NCBI GenBank assembly: GCA_903918645.1
Contig: CAIXFH010000205.1
Location: 1 to 39,280 of the forward strand
DNA from: an uncultured Actinomycetes bacterium
GTDB taxonomy: Bacteria; Actinomycetota; Actinomycetes; S36-B12; CAIYMF01
DNA length: 39,280 nt
Reading direction: 5' to 3'
The first letter of the stretch is position 1; each line of letters begins with the position of its first letter. The position numbers and the translations under genes are program-made. The notes below the pieces were generated by a model. The model was given only the letters and a program-made list of their open reading frames with translations, searched no databases and was not told the origin of the DNA. Shown here piece after piece: positions 17,994 through 26,872 of this stretch.

Positions 17994-19187
17994 ATGACCA
18001 CCATGCCTCGAGTCGCTGTTGCCGGCGGCAGTATCGGCGGCCTCACGGCAGCACTAACCCTGCGCGATATAGGTTGCGAGGTCGACATCTACGAGCGTTC
18101 GTCGGCCAAGCTGGAATCTCGGGGCGCAGGTATTGCAGTCCTTCAGGAAACCTCGCGCTATTTGACCCAGCGAATGGGCTTGCCGCTCGATGCGTTTTGC
18201 TCGAGCACCAGTCGCTTGCAGTTCCTCAACGCCGACGGCACAGTGCTGCACGATCAGCATCACGACTACCACTTCTCGGCGTGGAACACGATCTATCGCT
18301 TCTTGCACACCGAGTTTGAGCGCATCCCTGACCGCTATCACCTCGGCTCCGAGGTCACCTCATTCGTCAGCGATGACGACGGCGTCACCGTGAACTTCAC
18401 CAGCGGCGACCCGTTGCACGTCGACCTGCTGGTCTGCGCCGATGGCATCAAGTCACCCGCCCGGCACGCTCTCTTGCCCGACGTAAAGTCGGAATATGCG
18501 GGGTACGTGGCCTGGCGTGGCACCGTGCCCGAGAAGGACCTCAGCCCCGAAACCTATGACCTGCTGTATGACGCGCTCACCTACCAGGTGCTCGAGAACA
18601 GCCACATCCTCGTCTACCCGATTCCTGACCACGACGGTGCAACCTCGCCGGGCCACCGCCTCATGAACATTGTTTGGTACCGCAACCTCACGCCCAATGG
18701 CGACTACGAGGCGGCATTCACCGATACCACCGGATACGTACACGACATCTCACTACCTCCGGGCGCCGGGCGTAAGGAAGTTCTCGACGAGGTCCGAGAT
18801 TTCGCGCGTGCTCAACTCGCGCCAGCAATCGCAGAGGTCGTCACCAGCGTCGACGAACTCTTCGCCCAGGCAGTCTTCGACATCACGGTGCCGCACATGG
18901 CTTTTGATCGGGTCTGCATCATCGGTGATGCCGGCTCCACCGCTCGGCCACATGCTGCTGCTGGTACCGCGAAGGCCGCTGAAGACGGCTGGAGCCTGGC
19001 CGAGGAGATCGAACGCGCCAACGGCGACGTTCGTACCGCGCTGCCCGTATGGGAGGCACGCCAACTCGCGGTAGCCAGTCAAGTCGCCGCACGTGCACGC
19101 ACTGTCGGCACGGCCTCGCAGGTCAACAGCACCTTCGGCCCCGATCACCCCAACCTGCTGTTCGGCCTGCGCGGATCGGGGCTGTGA
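17994..19187 (+). CDS. FAD-dependent aromatic monooxygenase, 2,6-dihydroxypyridine 3-monooxygenase-like
   Basis: A 397-residue class A flavoprotein hydroxylase. The FAD motifs are GGSIGG (11-16) with the adenine-ribose acid E34 in YERS, the DG motif CADGIKSPAR, and GD in IIGDAGSTARPHAAAG. The YAGYVAWRG, HILVYPIPDHD and RPHAAAGTAKAAEDG stretches resemble the 2,6-dihydroxypyridine hydroxylase of Arthrobacter nicotine catabolism, as I recall that protein. A hydroxylated N-heterocycle or phenol is therefore the most likely substrate. The start ATG 17994 has AAGGAG ten bases upstream. It is followed seven bases later by an aldehyde dehydrogenase gene and then a GntR regulator, making a three-gene catabolic operon. 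Confidence 0.82.
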   Translation: MTTMPRVAVAGGSIGGLTAALTLRDIGCEVDIYERSSAKLESRGAGIAVLQETSRYLTQRMGLPLDAFCSSTSRLQFLNADGTVLHDQHHDYHFSAWNTIYRFLHTEFERIPDRYHLGSEVTSFVSDDDGVTVNFTSGDPLHVDLLVCADGIKSPARHALLPDVKSEYAGYVAWRGTVPEKDLSPETYDLLYDALTYQVLENSHILVYPIPDHDGATSPGHRLMNIVWYRNLTPNGDYEAAFTDTTGYVHDISLPPGAGRKEVLDEVRDFARAQLAPAIAEVVTSVDELFAQAVFDITVPHMAFDRVCIIGDAGSTARPHAAAGTAKAAEDGWSLAEEIERANGDVRTALPVWEARQLAVASQVAARARTVGTASQVNSTFGPDHPNLLFGLRGSGL

Positions 19188-19194
19188 AGTTCGA

Positions 19195-20652
19195 ATGACT
19201 ACCGAAACACCAATACTGACAACGGATTTCGCGTGCGTCATCAACGGCGTCGACATCGCCACCGAGTCCTGGATCGATGTGCTCGATCCAGGTACTAGCC
19301 AGCCGTTTGCCCGGGTTCCCGACGCCGGTGCCACAGAAATCGACTCGGCCGTCAAGGCTGCGCGCGCTGCAGCTCCGGGATGGGCAGCTACTCCGCCAGT
19401 CGTCCGCGGACGAATCCTGCGCGCTATCTCGGCGCTGATCAGCGAACGCCGCGAAGAACTCGCCCGGTTCGAGAGCATGGACACCGGGAAGCCACTGCGT
19501 CAGGCCTACGCAGATGTCGATGTGGCCGCTCGCTACTTTGAGTTCTACGCATCCATCGGTGAGACGCTGTTCGGCGACACGATGGGCCTCTCCCCCGACC
19601 ATTTCGCGTACACCTTGCGCGAGCCACTGGGTGTTGCCGGGCACATCGTCCCCTGGAACTACCCGCTGCAGATTAGTGCACGCACCGTCGCACCTGCGCT
19701 TGCAGCTGGAAACACCAGCGTCCTCAAGCCTGCCGAGGAAGCTCCCCTGGGAGCAATCCTGCTGGCTCGCATCGCCCGTGAAGCCGGCCTGCCTGCAGGG
19801 GTCTTCAACGTGGTCACCGGTTACGGCGACACAGCAGGTTCGGCACTTGCTGCGCACCCGGGTATCAACCACATGTCGTTCACCGGCTCTAACGAGGTCG
19901 GCGCTCTCGTCACCATCGCAGCGGCTCACAACCACATACCCGTGGTACTCGAACTCGGTGGCAAGTCACCCAACATTGTTTTTGCCGACGCCGATCTCGA
20001 CCTCGCTATCCCGATGATCGCCAACGCAATCGTGCAGAACGCCGGCCAGACCTGCTCAGCGGGCTCTCGACTCCTCGTCGAAGCCTCCATCCACGCCGAG
20101 CTCGTCGAACGGCTCACCACTGGCTTCGCGGCGATCACCTTGGGAGTAGGTCTCGACAACCAGGAACTCGGTCCGCTCATCTCGGCTAAGCAACGAGATC
20201 GCGTGGTGTCCTTGGTATCTGGCGCTATTGCCGATGGCCAGGGCGTGCTGCGAACCGGCGGCAAAGTGCCACCGGCGTTGGCCGACCAGGGCTTCTTCTA
20301 CGAGCCCACTCTCATCGACAACGTCGATCCAACCGCGGAGATCGCCCAGGTTGAGGTCTTCGGCCCAGTGCTGGTCGTCACCCCATTCGACGATGAGGCA
20401 CAGGCTCTCGCGTTCGCCAACGGCACCGACTACGGACTAATTGCCGGTGTGTGGACCCGTGATGTTGGACGCGCACACCGTATGGCGCGTGGCATCGAGG
20501 CCGGCCAGGTGTTCGTGAACACCTACGGTGCGGGCGGCGGCGTTGAGCTGCCGTTCGGTGGCGTCAAGAAATCCGGACACGGCCGCGAGAAGGGTGTCGA
20601 GGCCATGATCGGCTATACCCAACTCAAGTCAGTGGTGGTTCGGATCTCGTGA
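19195..20652 (+). CDS. NAD(P)+-dependent aldehyde dehydrogenase
   Basis: A 485-residue aldehyde dehydrogenase, complete with catalytic Asn155 (VPWNYP), Glu253 (LELGGKS) and Cys287 (GQTCSAGSR). The start ATG 19195 is seven bases after the monooxygenase stop; the open frame upstream of it overlaps that gene and is a shadow. The class resembles betaine/4-aminobutyraldehyde or generic carboxylic-aldehyde dehydrogenases rather than the muconic semialdehyde enzyme at 3693. In an operon with a pyridine-type monooxygenase, a semialdehyde from ring breakdown is a reasonable substrate, but that is inference. The stop overlaps the GTG start of the regulator (GTGA, 20649-20652). Confidence 0.88.
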   Translation: MTTETPILTTDFACVINGVDIATESWIDVLDPGTSQPFARVPDAGATEIDSAVKAARAAAPGWAATPPVVRGRILRAISALISERREELARFESMDTGKPLRQAYADVDVAARYFEFYASIGETLFGDTMGLSPDHFAYTLREPLGVAGHIVPWNYPLQISARTVAPALAAGNTSVLKPAEEAPLGAILLARIAREAGLPAGVFNVVTGYGDTAGSALAAHPGINHMSFTGSNEVGALVTIAAAHNHIPVVLELGGKSPNIVFADADLDLAIPMIANAIVQNAGQTCSAGSRLLVEASIHAELVERLTTGFAAITLGVGLDNQELGPLISAKQRDRVVSLVSGAIADGQGVLRTGGKVPPALADQGFFYEPTLIDNVDPTAEIAQVEVFGPVLVVTPFDDEAQALAFANGTDYGLIAGVWTRDVGRAHRMARGIEAGQVFVNTYGAGGGVELPFGGVKKSGHGREKGVEAMIGYTQLKSVVVRIS

Positions 20653-21431
20653 AGTCTGACCCACAGTTGGCCTCGCTCGCTGAATCGTTGTCGGGCACCG
20701 ACCACGATTCGGCGAGTTCGACCACGGTGGGACGCGGCTCCCCCGAAGCCATCTACGAGGATCTTCGGGCGCGCATCCTGTCCGGGGCCATTGCCGCGGG
20801 CGCCGACCTCGTCCAGGTGAAGGTGGCTGACCAATACGGCGTCAGCCGTGGGCCCGTGCGCGAGGCATTCCGTCTTCTTCAGCGCGAAGGGCTCATCGTC
20901 TCAGAGGTCAACCTTCGAGCCAGGGTCACCGAGCTATCCGCGGACGAGGTCGATCACCTATACGCCCTGCGCGTGGTCAACGAGTGTCTGGCCTTGCGAG
21001 TCAGCGTCCCGTTGTTCTGCAGCGCCGAACTCGACGAACTCGATCGCCTGGTAGCCGATGTGGCGCAGTCGACCCCATTGGGTTTTGGTGCCTGGGAAAC
21101 CCAGCACGAACGCTTTCACTCGCTGCTCCTCGTGCACGCAGGCAGTCGGCTGCGTAACTCGTTGGCGCACTGGGCCGAATACACAGAGCGCTACCGCCGC
21201 GTGTATGTCACCGAGGGCGATGGTGGCTGGATGCTCGGCGCTAGCGAGCACTCGCTTATGGCCCAAGCCTGCCGCGATCGCGACGTCGAAGCGGCGGTTT
21301 CCCTACTCGCCCAGCACTTGTGCCGCGCCGGCTTGACCCTGATCGCAATGATCGATCCGAGCCATGAGCCTCGACTGTTGCGCGCGTCTTTGCAACAGGT
21401 ATCCCAACGCGCTCTCGATCTGACATCGTGA
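20649..21431 (+). CDS. GntR-family transcriptional regulator (FadR/FCD subfamily)
   Basis: A 260-residue regulator. A disordered Ser/Thr-rich N-tail of about 30 residues precedes a winged helix-turn-helix (EAIYEDLRARILSG...VADQYGVSRGPVREAFRLLQREGLI, roughly 33-85). An all-helical FCD ligand-binding domain follows to about residue 240. The start is GTG 20649, overlapping the aldehyde dehydrogenase stop, so it is coupled to the catabolic genes. Regulators of this kind usually repress their own operon until the pathway substrate or an intermediate binds. The inverted repeat at 17299-17327 is a possible site. It ends before a compact hairpin and the convergent formate dehydrogenase operon. Confidence 0.88.
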   Translation: MKSDPQLASLAESLSGTDHDSASSTTVGRGSPEAIYEDLRARILSGAIAAGADLVQVKVADQYGVSRGPVREAFRLLQREGLIVSEVNLRARVTELSADEVDHLYALRVVNECLALRVSVPLFCSAELDELDRLVADVAQSTPLGFGAWETQHERFHSLLLVHAGSRLRNSLAHWAEYTERYRRVYVTEGDGGWMLGASEHSLMAQACRDRDVEAAVSLLAQHLCRAGLTLIAMIDPSHEPRLLRASLQQVSQRALDLTS

Positions 21432-21434
21432 CGC

Positions 21435-21454
21435 GCACGGGCAACTGCCCGTGC
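21435..21454. terminator. Compact hairpin between convergent genes
   Basis: Perfect 9-base arms GCACGGGCA and TGCCCGTGC with a two-base centre (effectively an eight-pair stem with a four-base loop), lying 4 bases after the GntR stop and 15 bases beyond the fdsA stop. Its position suits a bidirectional terminator. A second palindrome, GCCTGATCAGGC (21464-21475), overlaps the fdsA stop. Neither has a T-run. Confidence 0.6.
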
Positions 21455-21469
21455 ACGTGTCTCGCCTGA

Positions 21470-24400
21470 TCAGGCTTCGATGTCGTCCATTGCCGAGTCG
21501 ACCACGAGGGTGCCCAGCGCGCCGAGCACCGCAGGTGCCAGATCGCCAACACCCGATGCAGCGTGCTCGATGAGGTCGGCCTTCATTCCGTTTGACCAGA
21601 ACAGACCAATGTGTCGCTCGACAGCGATGATCGCTGGGGCAAGCCCCTTTGACTCATTGTTCGACGCGATCTGATTGGCCATACGCACCAAGGTCGCAAT
21701 CGCGTTAGCCCGATAATCGGTGCTGTGCGGCTTAAGACCAAGATCCTCAGCGGATGCAAGCCCACCAGCGGTAAGGGTCGGACGGATTTCCACCGCCGTG
21801 ACCTTGTACTCGGGACAGTTGGTGGCCCAGTCGGAGTAGTCAGTGGTGACGACGTTCGCGCCGCTGAGCGGGAAGTGGAACGTGGTGTAGACGACGCCTG
21901 GCGGAACGCGATCTGAGATGCGGGCCCGCATGGTCGTAGCGCCGACACGACTGGCGAGTTCAACCCAAGAGCCGTCGGTGATCCCACGGAGCTCGGCATC
22001 GGCCTCGTGGATCTCGAGCATGTCCTCGCCATGCCACTCGATATTGGCAGTGCGACGAGTCTGCGCACCAACGTTGTACTGGCTCAGTACCCGTCCGGTG
22101 GTCAGCAGCAGCGGAAACTTGCGAGTGCTGCGCTCGTCGGTAGGTACGACTCCAGTTTCCATGAATCGGCCCTTGCCACGGACGAAGGCCGCCTTGTGCA
22201 TGATCGGCGTGCCTTCGGGGTTGGCCGCGTTACATGGCCACTGCAGGCTGCCAACCGCATCGAGTTTGGCGAACGAGACACCCGCGAAAGTCGGTGTCAT
22301 TGCGGCGATTTCGTCCATGATCTGCGACGAGTGGTCGTAGTGCATGGGGTAGCCCACGGCCGTGGCCAACGCGCAGGTGACCTCCCACTCGGACTTGCCC
22401 GTACGCGAGGTCATCACCGGACGCACTCGGTTGATTCGTCGCTCTGCGTTCGTGAACGTGCCGTTCTTCTCCAGGAAGGACGTACCCGGCAAGAACACAT
22501 GCGCGAAGGCGGCGGTCTCGTTGAGGAACAGATCCTGAACGATCACCAAGTCCATCGAGCCGAGCGCGGCCTTCACGTGGCGCGTGTTGGGATCAGACTG
22601 CGCGATGTCCTCGCCCTGCACGTAGATTCCACGGAACTCGCCGACCAGCGCGGCGTCGAACATGTTGGGAATACGCAAGCCAGGCTGCGACTGAAGCTTG
22701 GTGCCCCACATGGCTTCGAACTGCCCGCGCACTGTGTCGTCGGTGACGTGACGGTAACCGCTGAACTCGTGGGGGAAGGAACCCATGTCGCAGGCGCCCT
22801 GAACGTTGTTCTGACCGCGAAGTGGGTTGATCCCCACGCCCTCGCGACCGATGTTGCCAGTGAGCATCGCCAAGTTGGCCATACCCATCACCATCGTGGA
22901 ACCTTGGCTGTGCTCGGTGACACCCAGACCGTAGTAGATGGCGCCGTTGGTCTCAGTGGCGAAAAGCCTTGCCGCAGCGCGGATGTCGTCGGCCGGTACT
23001 CCGGTGGGGATCGACATCGCCTCGGGCCCGTTTTCCGGACGCTTGATGAACTCAAGCCATTCGGCGAACGATTCTGTGTCGCAACGCTCGTCAATGAAGG
23101 CCTGGTCATACAGACCCTCGACCGCGATCACGTGCGCGAGTGCGTTGATGATCGCGACGTTGGTGCCCGGCTGCAACTGCAGGTGGTAGTCGGCCTCGAC
23201 ATGGGCCGACTTGACGAGGTCGATGCGCCGAGGATCCACAACGATCAAGTGCGCGCCCTGACGCAGGCGACGCTTCATCCGCGAGCCGAACACGGGGTGC
23301 GCCTCAGTGGGGTTAGCCCCGATCACCATGATGACGTCGGTCTTGCCGATCGACTTGAAGTCCTGGGTACCGGCGGAGGTGCCAAAGGTCGTGCTCAGCC
23401 CGTAACCGGTTGGGCTGTGGCACACACGCGCGCAGGTGTCGACGTTGTTGTTGCCGAATGCGGCGCGGATCATCTTCTGAACGACATACACCTCTTCGTT
23501 GGTGCAGCGAGACGAGGTGATGCCGCCGATGCTGTTGACGCCGTACTTCGCCTGAATGGCCTTGAGGCCATTAGCCGCGTACTCGATGGCTTCATCCCAC
23601 GAGACGACACGCCATTCGTCAGTGATCTTCTCGCGAATCATCGGACTCGTGATTCGGTCATCGTGCGAGGCGTAGCCCCAAGCAAAGCGGCCCTTGACGC
23701 ACGAGTGGCCTTCGTTGGCGCCGCCCTTCTTCGAGGGGGTCATGCGCACTACTTGGTCGCCGCGCATCTCGGCCGTGAAGGAACAGCCAACACCGCAATA
23801 GGCGCAAGTGGTTTCGACCTTGCGAGTGGGCGTACCCAACTGGATAACGGTCTTCTCTTGCAGGGTGGACGTGGGGCATGCCTGAACGCAAGCACCACAC
23901 GACACGCATTCGCTGTTCATGAAGTCGAGGCCGCCGGGGCTGACCTTCGATGCAAATCCGCGACCCTCGATGGTCAACGCAAAGGTGCCCTGCACCTCGC
24001 CGCAGGCGCGCACGCAACGACTACACGCGATGCACTTGGACTCATCGAACGAGAAGTACGGGTTGCTGTCATCAGTGGGGGCGTCGAGGTGGTTTGCTCC
24101 GTCGTAGCCGTAGCGAACATCACGCAAACCCACAACACCGGCCATGTCCTGGAGTTCGCAGTCGCCGTTGGCCGGGCAGGTAAGGCAGTCAAGCGGGTGG
24201 TCGGAAATGTAGAGCTCCATGACCCCCTTGCGCAGCTTCTCGATCTTGGGGCTCTGCGTGTGCACGACCATGCCCGGCTCACAGGGGGTCGTGCACGAGG
24301 CGGGGGTGCCGCGTCGGCCATCGACCTCGACAAGGCAGAGCCGACACGAGCCGAACGCCGCGAGTGAATCGGTAGCGCACAACTTCGGAACCGACATCCC

Positions 24401-24532
24401 AACCTCGGCTGCGGCACGCATGATCGACGTACCCGCGGGCACCTCGACGGTGTTGCCGTCGATAGTGAGAGTGACCAGTTCAGTGCTGGTCGAGGCTGGG
24501 GTGCCGTAGTCGGCATCACGCATGATGGTCAT
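21470..24532 (-). CDS. fdsA: NAD-dependent formate dehydrogenase, molybdenum catalytic (alpha) subunit
   Basis: Oxidises formate to CO2 at a bis-MGD molybdenum centre. 1020 residues from ATG 24532, which overlaps the fdsB stop as ATGA. The N-terminal [2Fe-2S] domain uses C52, C63, C66 and C80; a His/Cys cluster follows (H112, C116, C119, C125). Two ferredoxin-like 4Fe-4S sites are C167-C170-C173-C177 and C209-C212-C215-C219, and the Moco-proximal cluster is C243, C246, C250 and C278. The catalytic residue is cysteine, C371-H372 in ARVCHSPT, not selenocysteine. The domain layout matches FdsA of Rhodobacter/Cupriavidus. No fdsC, fdsD or fdhD maturation gene follows; the next gene is convergent, so maturation factors must be elsewhere. 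Confidence 0.94.
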   Translation of the reverse strand: MTIMRDADYGTPASTSTELVTLTIDGNTVEVPAGTSIMRAAAEVGMSVPKLCATDSLAAFGSCRLCLVEVDGRRGTPASCTTPCEPGMVVHTQSPKIEKLRKGVMELYISDHPLDCLTCPANGDCELQDMAGVVGLRDVRYGYDGANHLDAPTDDSNPYFSFDESKCIACSRCVRACGEVQGTFALTIEGRGFASKVSPGGLDFMNSECVSCGACVQACPTSTLQEKTVIQLGTPTRKVETTCAYCGVGCSFTAEMRGDQVVRMTPSKKGGANEGHSCVKGRFAWGYASHDDRITSPMIREKITDEWRVVSWDEAIEYAANGLKAIQAKYGVNSIGGITSSRCTNEEVYVVQKMIRAAFGNNNVDTCARVCHSPTGYGLSTTFGTSAGTQDFKSIGKTDVIMVIGANPTEAHPVFGSRMKRRLRQGAHLIVVDPRRIDLVKSAHVEADYHLQLQPGTNVAIINALAHVIAVEGLYDQAFIDERCDTESFAEWLEFIKRPENGPEAMSIPTGVPADDIRAAARLFATETNGAIYYGLGVTEHSQGSTMVMGMANLAMLTGNIGREGVGINPLRGQNNVQGACDMGSFPHEFSGYRHVTDDTVRGQFEAMWGTKLQSQPGLRIPNMFDAALVGEFRGIYVQGEDIAQSDPNTRHVKAALGSMDLVIVQDLFLNETAAFAHVFLPGTSFLEKNGTFTNAERRINRVRPVMTSRTGKSEWEVTCALATAVGYPMHYDHSSQIMDEIAAMTPTFAGVSFAKLDAVGSLQWPCNAANPEGTPIMHKAAFVRGKGRFMETGVVPTDERSTRKFPLLLTTGRVLSQYNVGAQTRRTANIEWHGEDMLEIHEADAELRGITDGSWVELASRVGATTMRARISDRVPPGVVYTTFHFPLSGANVVTTDYSDWATNCPEYKVTAVEIRPTLTAGGLASAEDLGLKPHSTDYRANAIATLVRMANQIASNNESKGLAPAIIAVERHIGLFWSNGMKADLIEHAASGVGDLAPAVLGALGTLVVDSAMDDIEA

Positions 24533-26058
24533 CGCTGAAAGTCCTCTGGGAAGTGCCGCAATGCACTCTGAACGGGCATCGGGGTGAGCCCGCCCATCGC
24601 GCACAACGAGCCGTCGGTCATGAGGTCGCACAGGTCATTTAAGAGTACGAGATTGCCAGGCCGATCGACACCCTCACGGATCTTGTCGATAGTTTCAACG
24701 CCGCGAACGGCGCCGATGCGGCACGGCGTGCACTTGCCGCAGGATTCCTTCGCGCAAAACTCCATCGCAAATCGGGCTTGCAGTGACATATCGACGCTCT
24801 CGTCGAACACCACCACTCCCCCGTGCCCGACCATGCCGCCAGCAGCGAGCATGGCTTCGTAGTCGAGTGAGACGTCGAGCTTGTCGGCTGGGAAGTAGGC
24901 GCCGAGAGGGCCACCAACCTGCACCGCGCGCACCGGACGACCAGAGCGAGTGCCACCACCGTAGGTGTTGACCAACTCAGAAAGCGTTATCCCGAATGGG
25001 ATTTCGACGATGCCACCTTGAGCGATGTTGCCAGCGAGCTGGAACACCTGGGTACCACGTGAGCGTTCAGAGCCGAGCGCTTGGTACGCGGCAGAACCGT
25101 CGACCAGGATGCCAGGCACCGAGGCAAGAGTCATGACGTTGTTGACCAACGTCGGCATTCCGAACAGGCCCTCGAGAGCAGGAATTGGAGGTTTGGGGCG
25201 GACCATGCCGCGGAGCCCCTCAAGGCTCTCGAGCATTGCGGTCTCTTCACCGCAGATGTAGGCGCCTGCTCCCACTCGTAAGCTGAGGTCAAACGCGTGT
25301 TCGCTACCGAGCACACCGTTGCCGAGTAGGCCGTTGAGGTACGCGATCTCCAGCGCCTCACGCATGGTGTCATTCGCATCGGGGTACTCAGAGCGCGAGT
25401 AGATGAATCCTTGGGTTGCCCCAGTGGTGATCCCAGCGATCACCATGCCTTCGATCAGCGTGAATGGGTCGCCCTCCATCAGCATTCGGTCAGCGAAGGT
25501 GCCGCTGTCGCCTTCGTCGGCATTGCAGCAGACGTACTTCTGATCGGATTGCGCACCGCGAACCGTGCGCCACTTGATTCCGGCGGGGAAGCCAGCGCCG
25601 CCACGTCCGCGCAAGCCTGAGGCGAGAACTTCCTCGACTACCGCGTCGCCACCGATTTCGAGCGCGCGGCGCAGGCCAACCAGCCCGCCATGTGCCTCAT
25701 AGTCGTTCAGGCTCAACGGATCCACGATTCCGACGCGAGAGAAGGTGACCCGCTGCTGGTCTTTCAGCCAGGCGATCTCCTCTACGATTCCCACGCTGAG
25801 CGGGTGATCGGACCCGGCGAGGAATCCAGCGTCAAACAACCCGGCTACATCAGATTCGGTCACAGGGCCATAGCCAACTCGACCAGACTCGGTGACGACC
25901 TCGACGAGGGGCTCTAGCCAGAGCAGCCCTCGTGAGCCGTTGCGGATCAGGGTCACGTCAGCACCACGGACAGCGGCCTCACGAGCAATGGCAACCGCCA
26001 CATCATCGGCACCGACTGAGCGAGCCGCACTGTCGCGAGGGACGTAGATCGTGGTCAT
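24529..26058 (-). CDS. fdsB: NAD-dependent formate dehydrogenase, diaphorase (beta) subunit
   Basis: A 509-residue NuoF-like subunit that passes electrons to NAD+ through FMN. The N-terminal about 80 residues form a thioredoxin-like [2Fe-2S]-type fold as in FdsB. The FMN/NAD core has GLRGRGGAGFPAGIKW, CNADEGDSGTFADR and GAGAYICGEETAMLESLEG. The C-terminal [4Fe-4S] site is ESCGKCTPCRIG plus the Cys of SLCAMG. It is the middle gene of fdsGBA, overlapping both neighbours by 4 bases (26055-26058 and 24529-24532). Together with FdsG and FdsA this makes a soluble formate:NAD+ oxidoreductase related to the NADH-input module of complex I. Confidence 0.94.
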   Translation of the reverse strand: MTTIYVPRDSAARSVGADDVAVAIAREAAVRGADVTLIRNGSRGLLWLEPLVEVVTESGRVGYGPVTESDVAGLFDAGFLAGSDHPLSVGIVEEIAWLKDQQRVTFSRVGIVDPLSLNDYEAHGGLVGLRRALEIGGDAVVEEVLASGLRGRGGAGFPAGIKWRTVRGAQSDQKYVCCNADEGDSGTFADRMLMEGDPFTLIEGMVIAGITTGATQGFIYSRSEYPDANDTMREALEIAYLNGLLGNGVLGSEHAFDLSLRVGAGAYICGEETAMLESLEGLRGMVRPKPPIPALEGLFGMPTLVNNVMTLASVPGILVDGSAAYQALGSERSRGTQVFQLAGNIAQGGIVEIPFGITLSELVNTYGGGTRSGRPVRAVQVGGPLGAYFPADKLDVSLDYEAMLAAGGMVGHGGVVVFDESVDMSLQARFAMEFCAKESCGKCTPCRIGAVRGVETIDKIREGVDRPGNLVLLNDLCDLMTDGSLCAMGGLTPMPVQSALRHFPEDFQR

Positions 26059-26540
26059 GCGTTTACCTCATCACGAGCAGTGGCCACAGCGCGCGTCAAG
26101 GAGTCGAGGTTGACGCGCCCGACGAGCCGCTCGTTGACCAGAACGGCCGGTCCGAGCGCGCAGTTGCCCAGACAGAAGACCTCGACGACGTCGACTGATC
26201 CGTCGGCGCTCCGACTCCCGACCGGCGCGATCGATTGTTCAATCGAGGTGACGAGCTCACGTGACCCGTTCGCCTGGCAGGCCTCAGCCACGCACACCGA
26301 GACGATGATGGGAGCCGGCGGCGAGGTACGCAGCTCGTGATAGAAACTCAAGACACCGTGGGTGTCGGCGACCGAGACGTTGACGTGCTTGGCAACGATG
26401 CCGACCGCCTCGCGCGGTACATAACCGAACTCGTGTTGCAGAGCCTGAAGTGCGGGCAGGATCAACCGTTCACCTTCCGACAGCAGGTCTAGAACCTGCT
26501 GTGCGGCCTCGGCCGACCAGGTGGAGTAACGCGACACCAC
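26055..26540 (-). CDS. fdsG: NAD-dependent formate dehydrogenase, gamma subunit (NuoE-like)
   Basis: A 161-residue thioredoxin-like [2Fe-2S] subunit. The four ligands are seen as CVAEAC and CLGNC (C-x4-C ... C-x3-C). The helical N-terminus (LPALQALQHEFGYVPREAV) is typical of NuoE/FdsG. The start is one of two adjacent GTG codons (26540 or 26537), 6 or 9 bases after an AAGGAG. The reading frame stays open to 26585, but that part has no ribosome-binding site and does not resemble the family. It is the first gene of the fdsGBA operon. Confidence 0.9.
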   Translation of the reverse strand: MVSRYSTWSAEAAQQVLDLLSEGERLILPALQALQHEFGYVPREAVGIVAKHVNVSVADTHGVLSFYHELRTSPPAPIIVSVCVAEACQANGSRELVTSIEQSIAPVGSRSADGSVDVVEVFCLGNCALGPAVLVNERLVGRVNLDSLTRAVATARDEVNA

Positions 26541-26872
26541 GAAGTGCTCCTTTGCACGATGACGGCTCGCACGGCCGCGCAGCACAGTCTAGGCCGCGGC
26601 AACCCCAGTGGTGAACGCCAAGGGGCCCAATCCTGCGTGTCCGGAGAGGTCGCACGCGATCGTGATGAGACGAGGTCCACTCGAGGGAAACCCCTCAAAC
26701 GTCCGGGGGTTGCCCCAGCCGGGACGCACTCAGGCACGCCTCACAGGCCATTCACGTGGCTAGTCGAGCCAACGGCCCCCGATGCCACCGCCAATTCCAC
26801 CATCTTGCGCACGTGTCTACGCTGGCGGTTTCCTTGAAGGAACTTTGCCCCGCCGACGATCGGAGAGACCAA
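26541..26872. other. Divergent intergenic region fdsG / amidohydrolase
   Basis: These 332 bases hold no convincing gene. An inverted repeat with arms AACCCC (26689-26694) and GGGGTT (26706-26711) lies about 150 bases from either gene. A tight 13-base palindrome lies at 26830-26842, near the amidohydrolase start. Promoters for both directions are expected here, but no clear -35/-10 pair stood out. Confidence 0.5.
26830..26842. promoter_or_regulatory. Short palindrome upstream of amidohydrolase (candidate operator)
   Basis: TTCCTT and AAGGAA around a single G, 30 bases before the ATG at 26873. A site of this size and place could bind a small dimeric regulator. Chance occurrence is also possible. 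Confidence 0.3.

Noticed and set aside
22007-24367. Long open frame (786 codons) on the + strand
   Set aside because: It lies antisense within fdsA. The - strand protein has all expected cofactor ligands, whereas this frame shows no recognisable domain and is a GC-rich codon shadow.
21470-24532. Selenocysteine-type formate dehydrogenase
   Set aside because: The catalytic position is a normal cysteine codon (C371), and no in-frame TGA is present.
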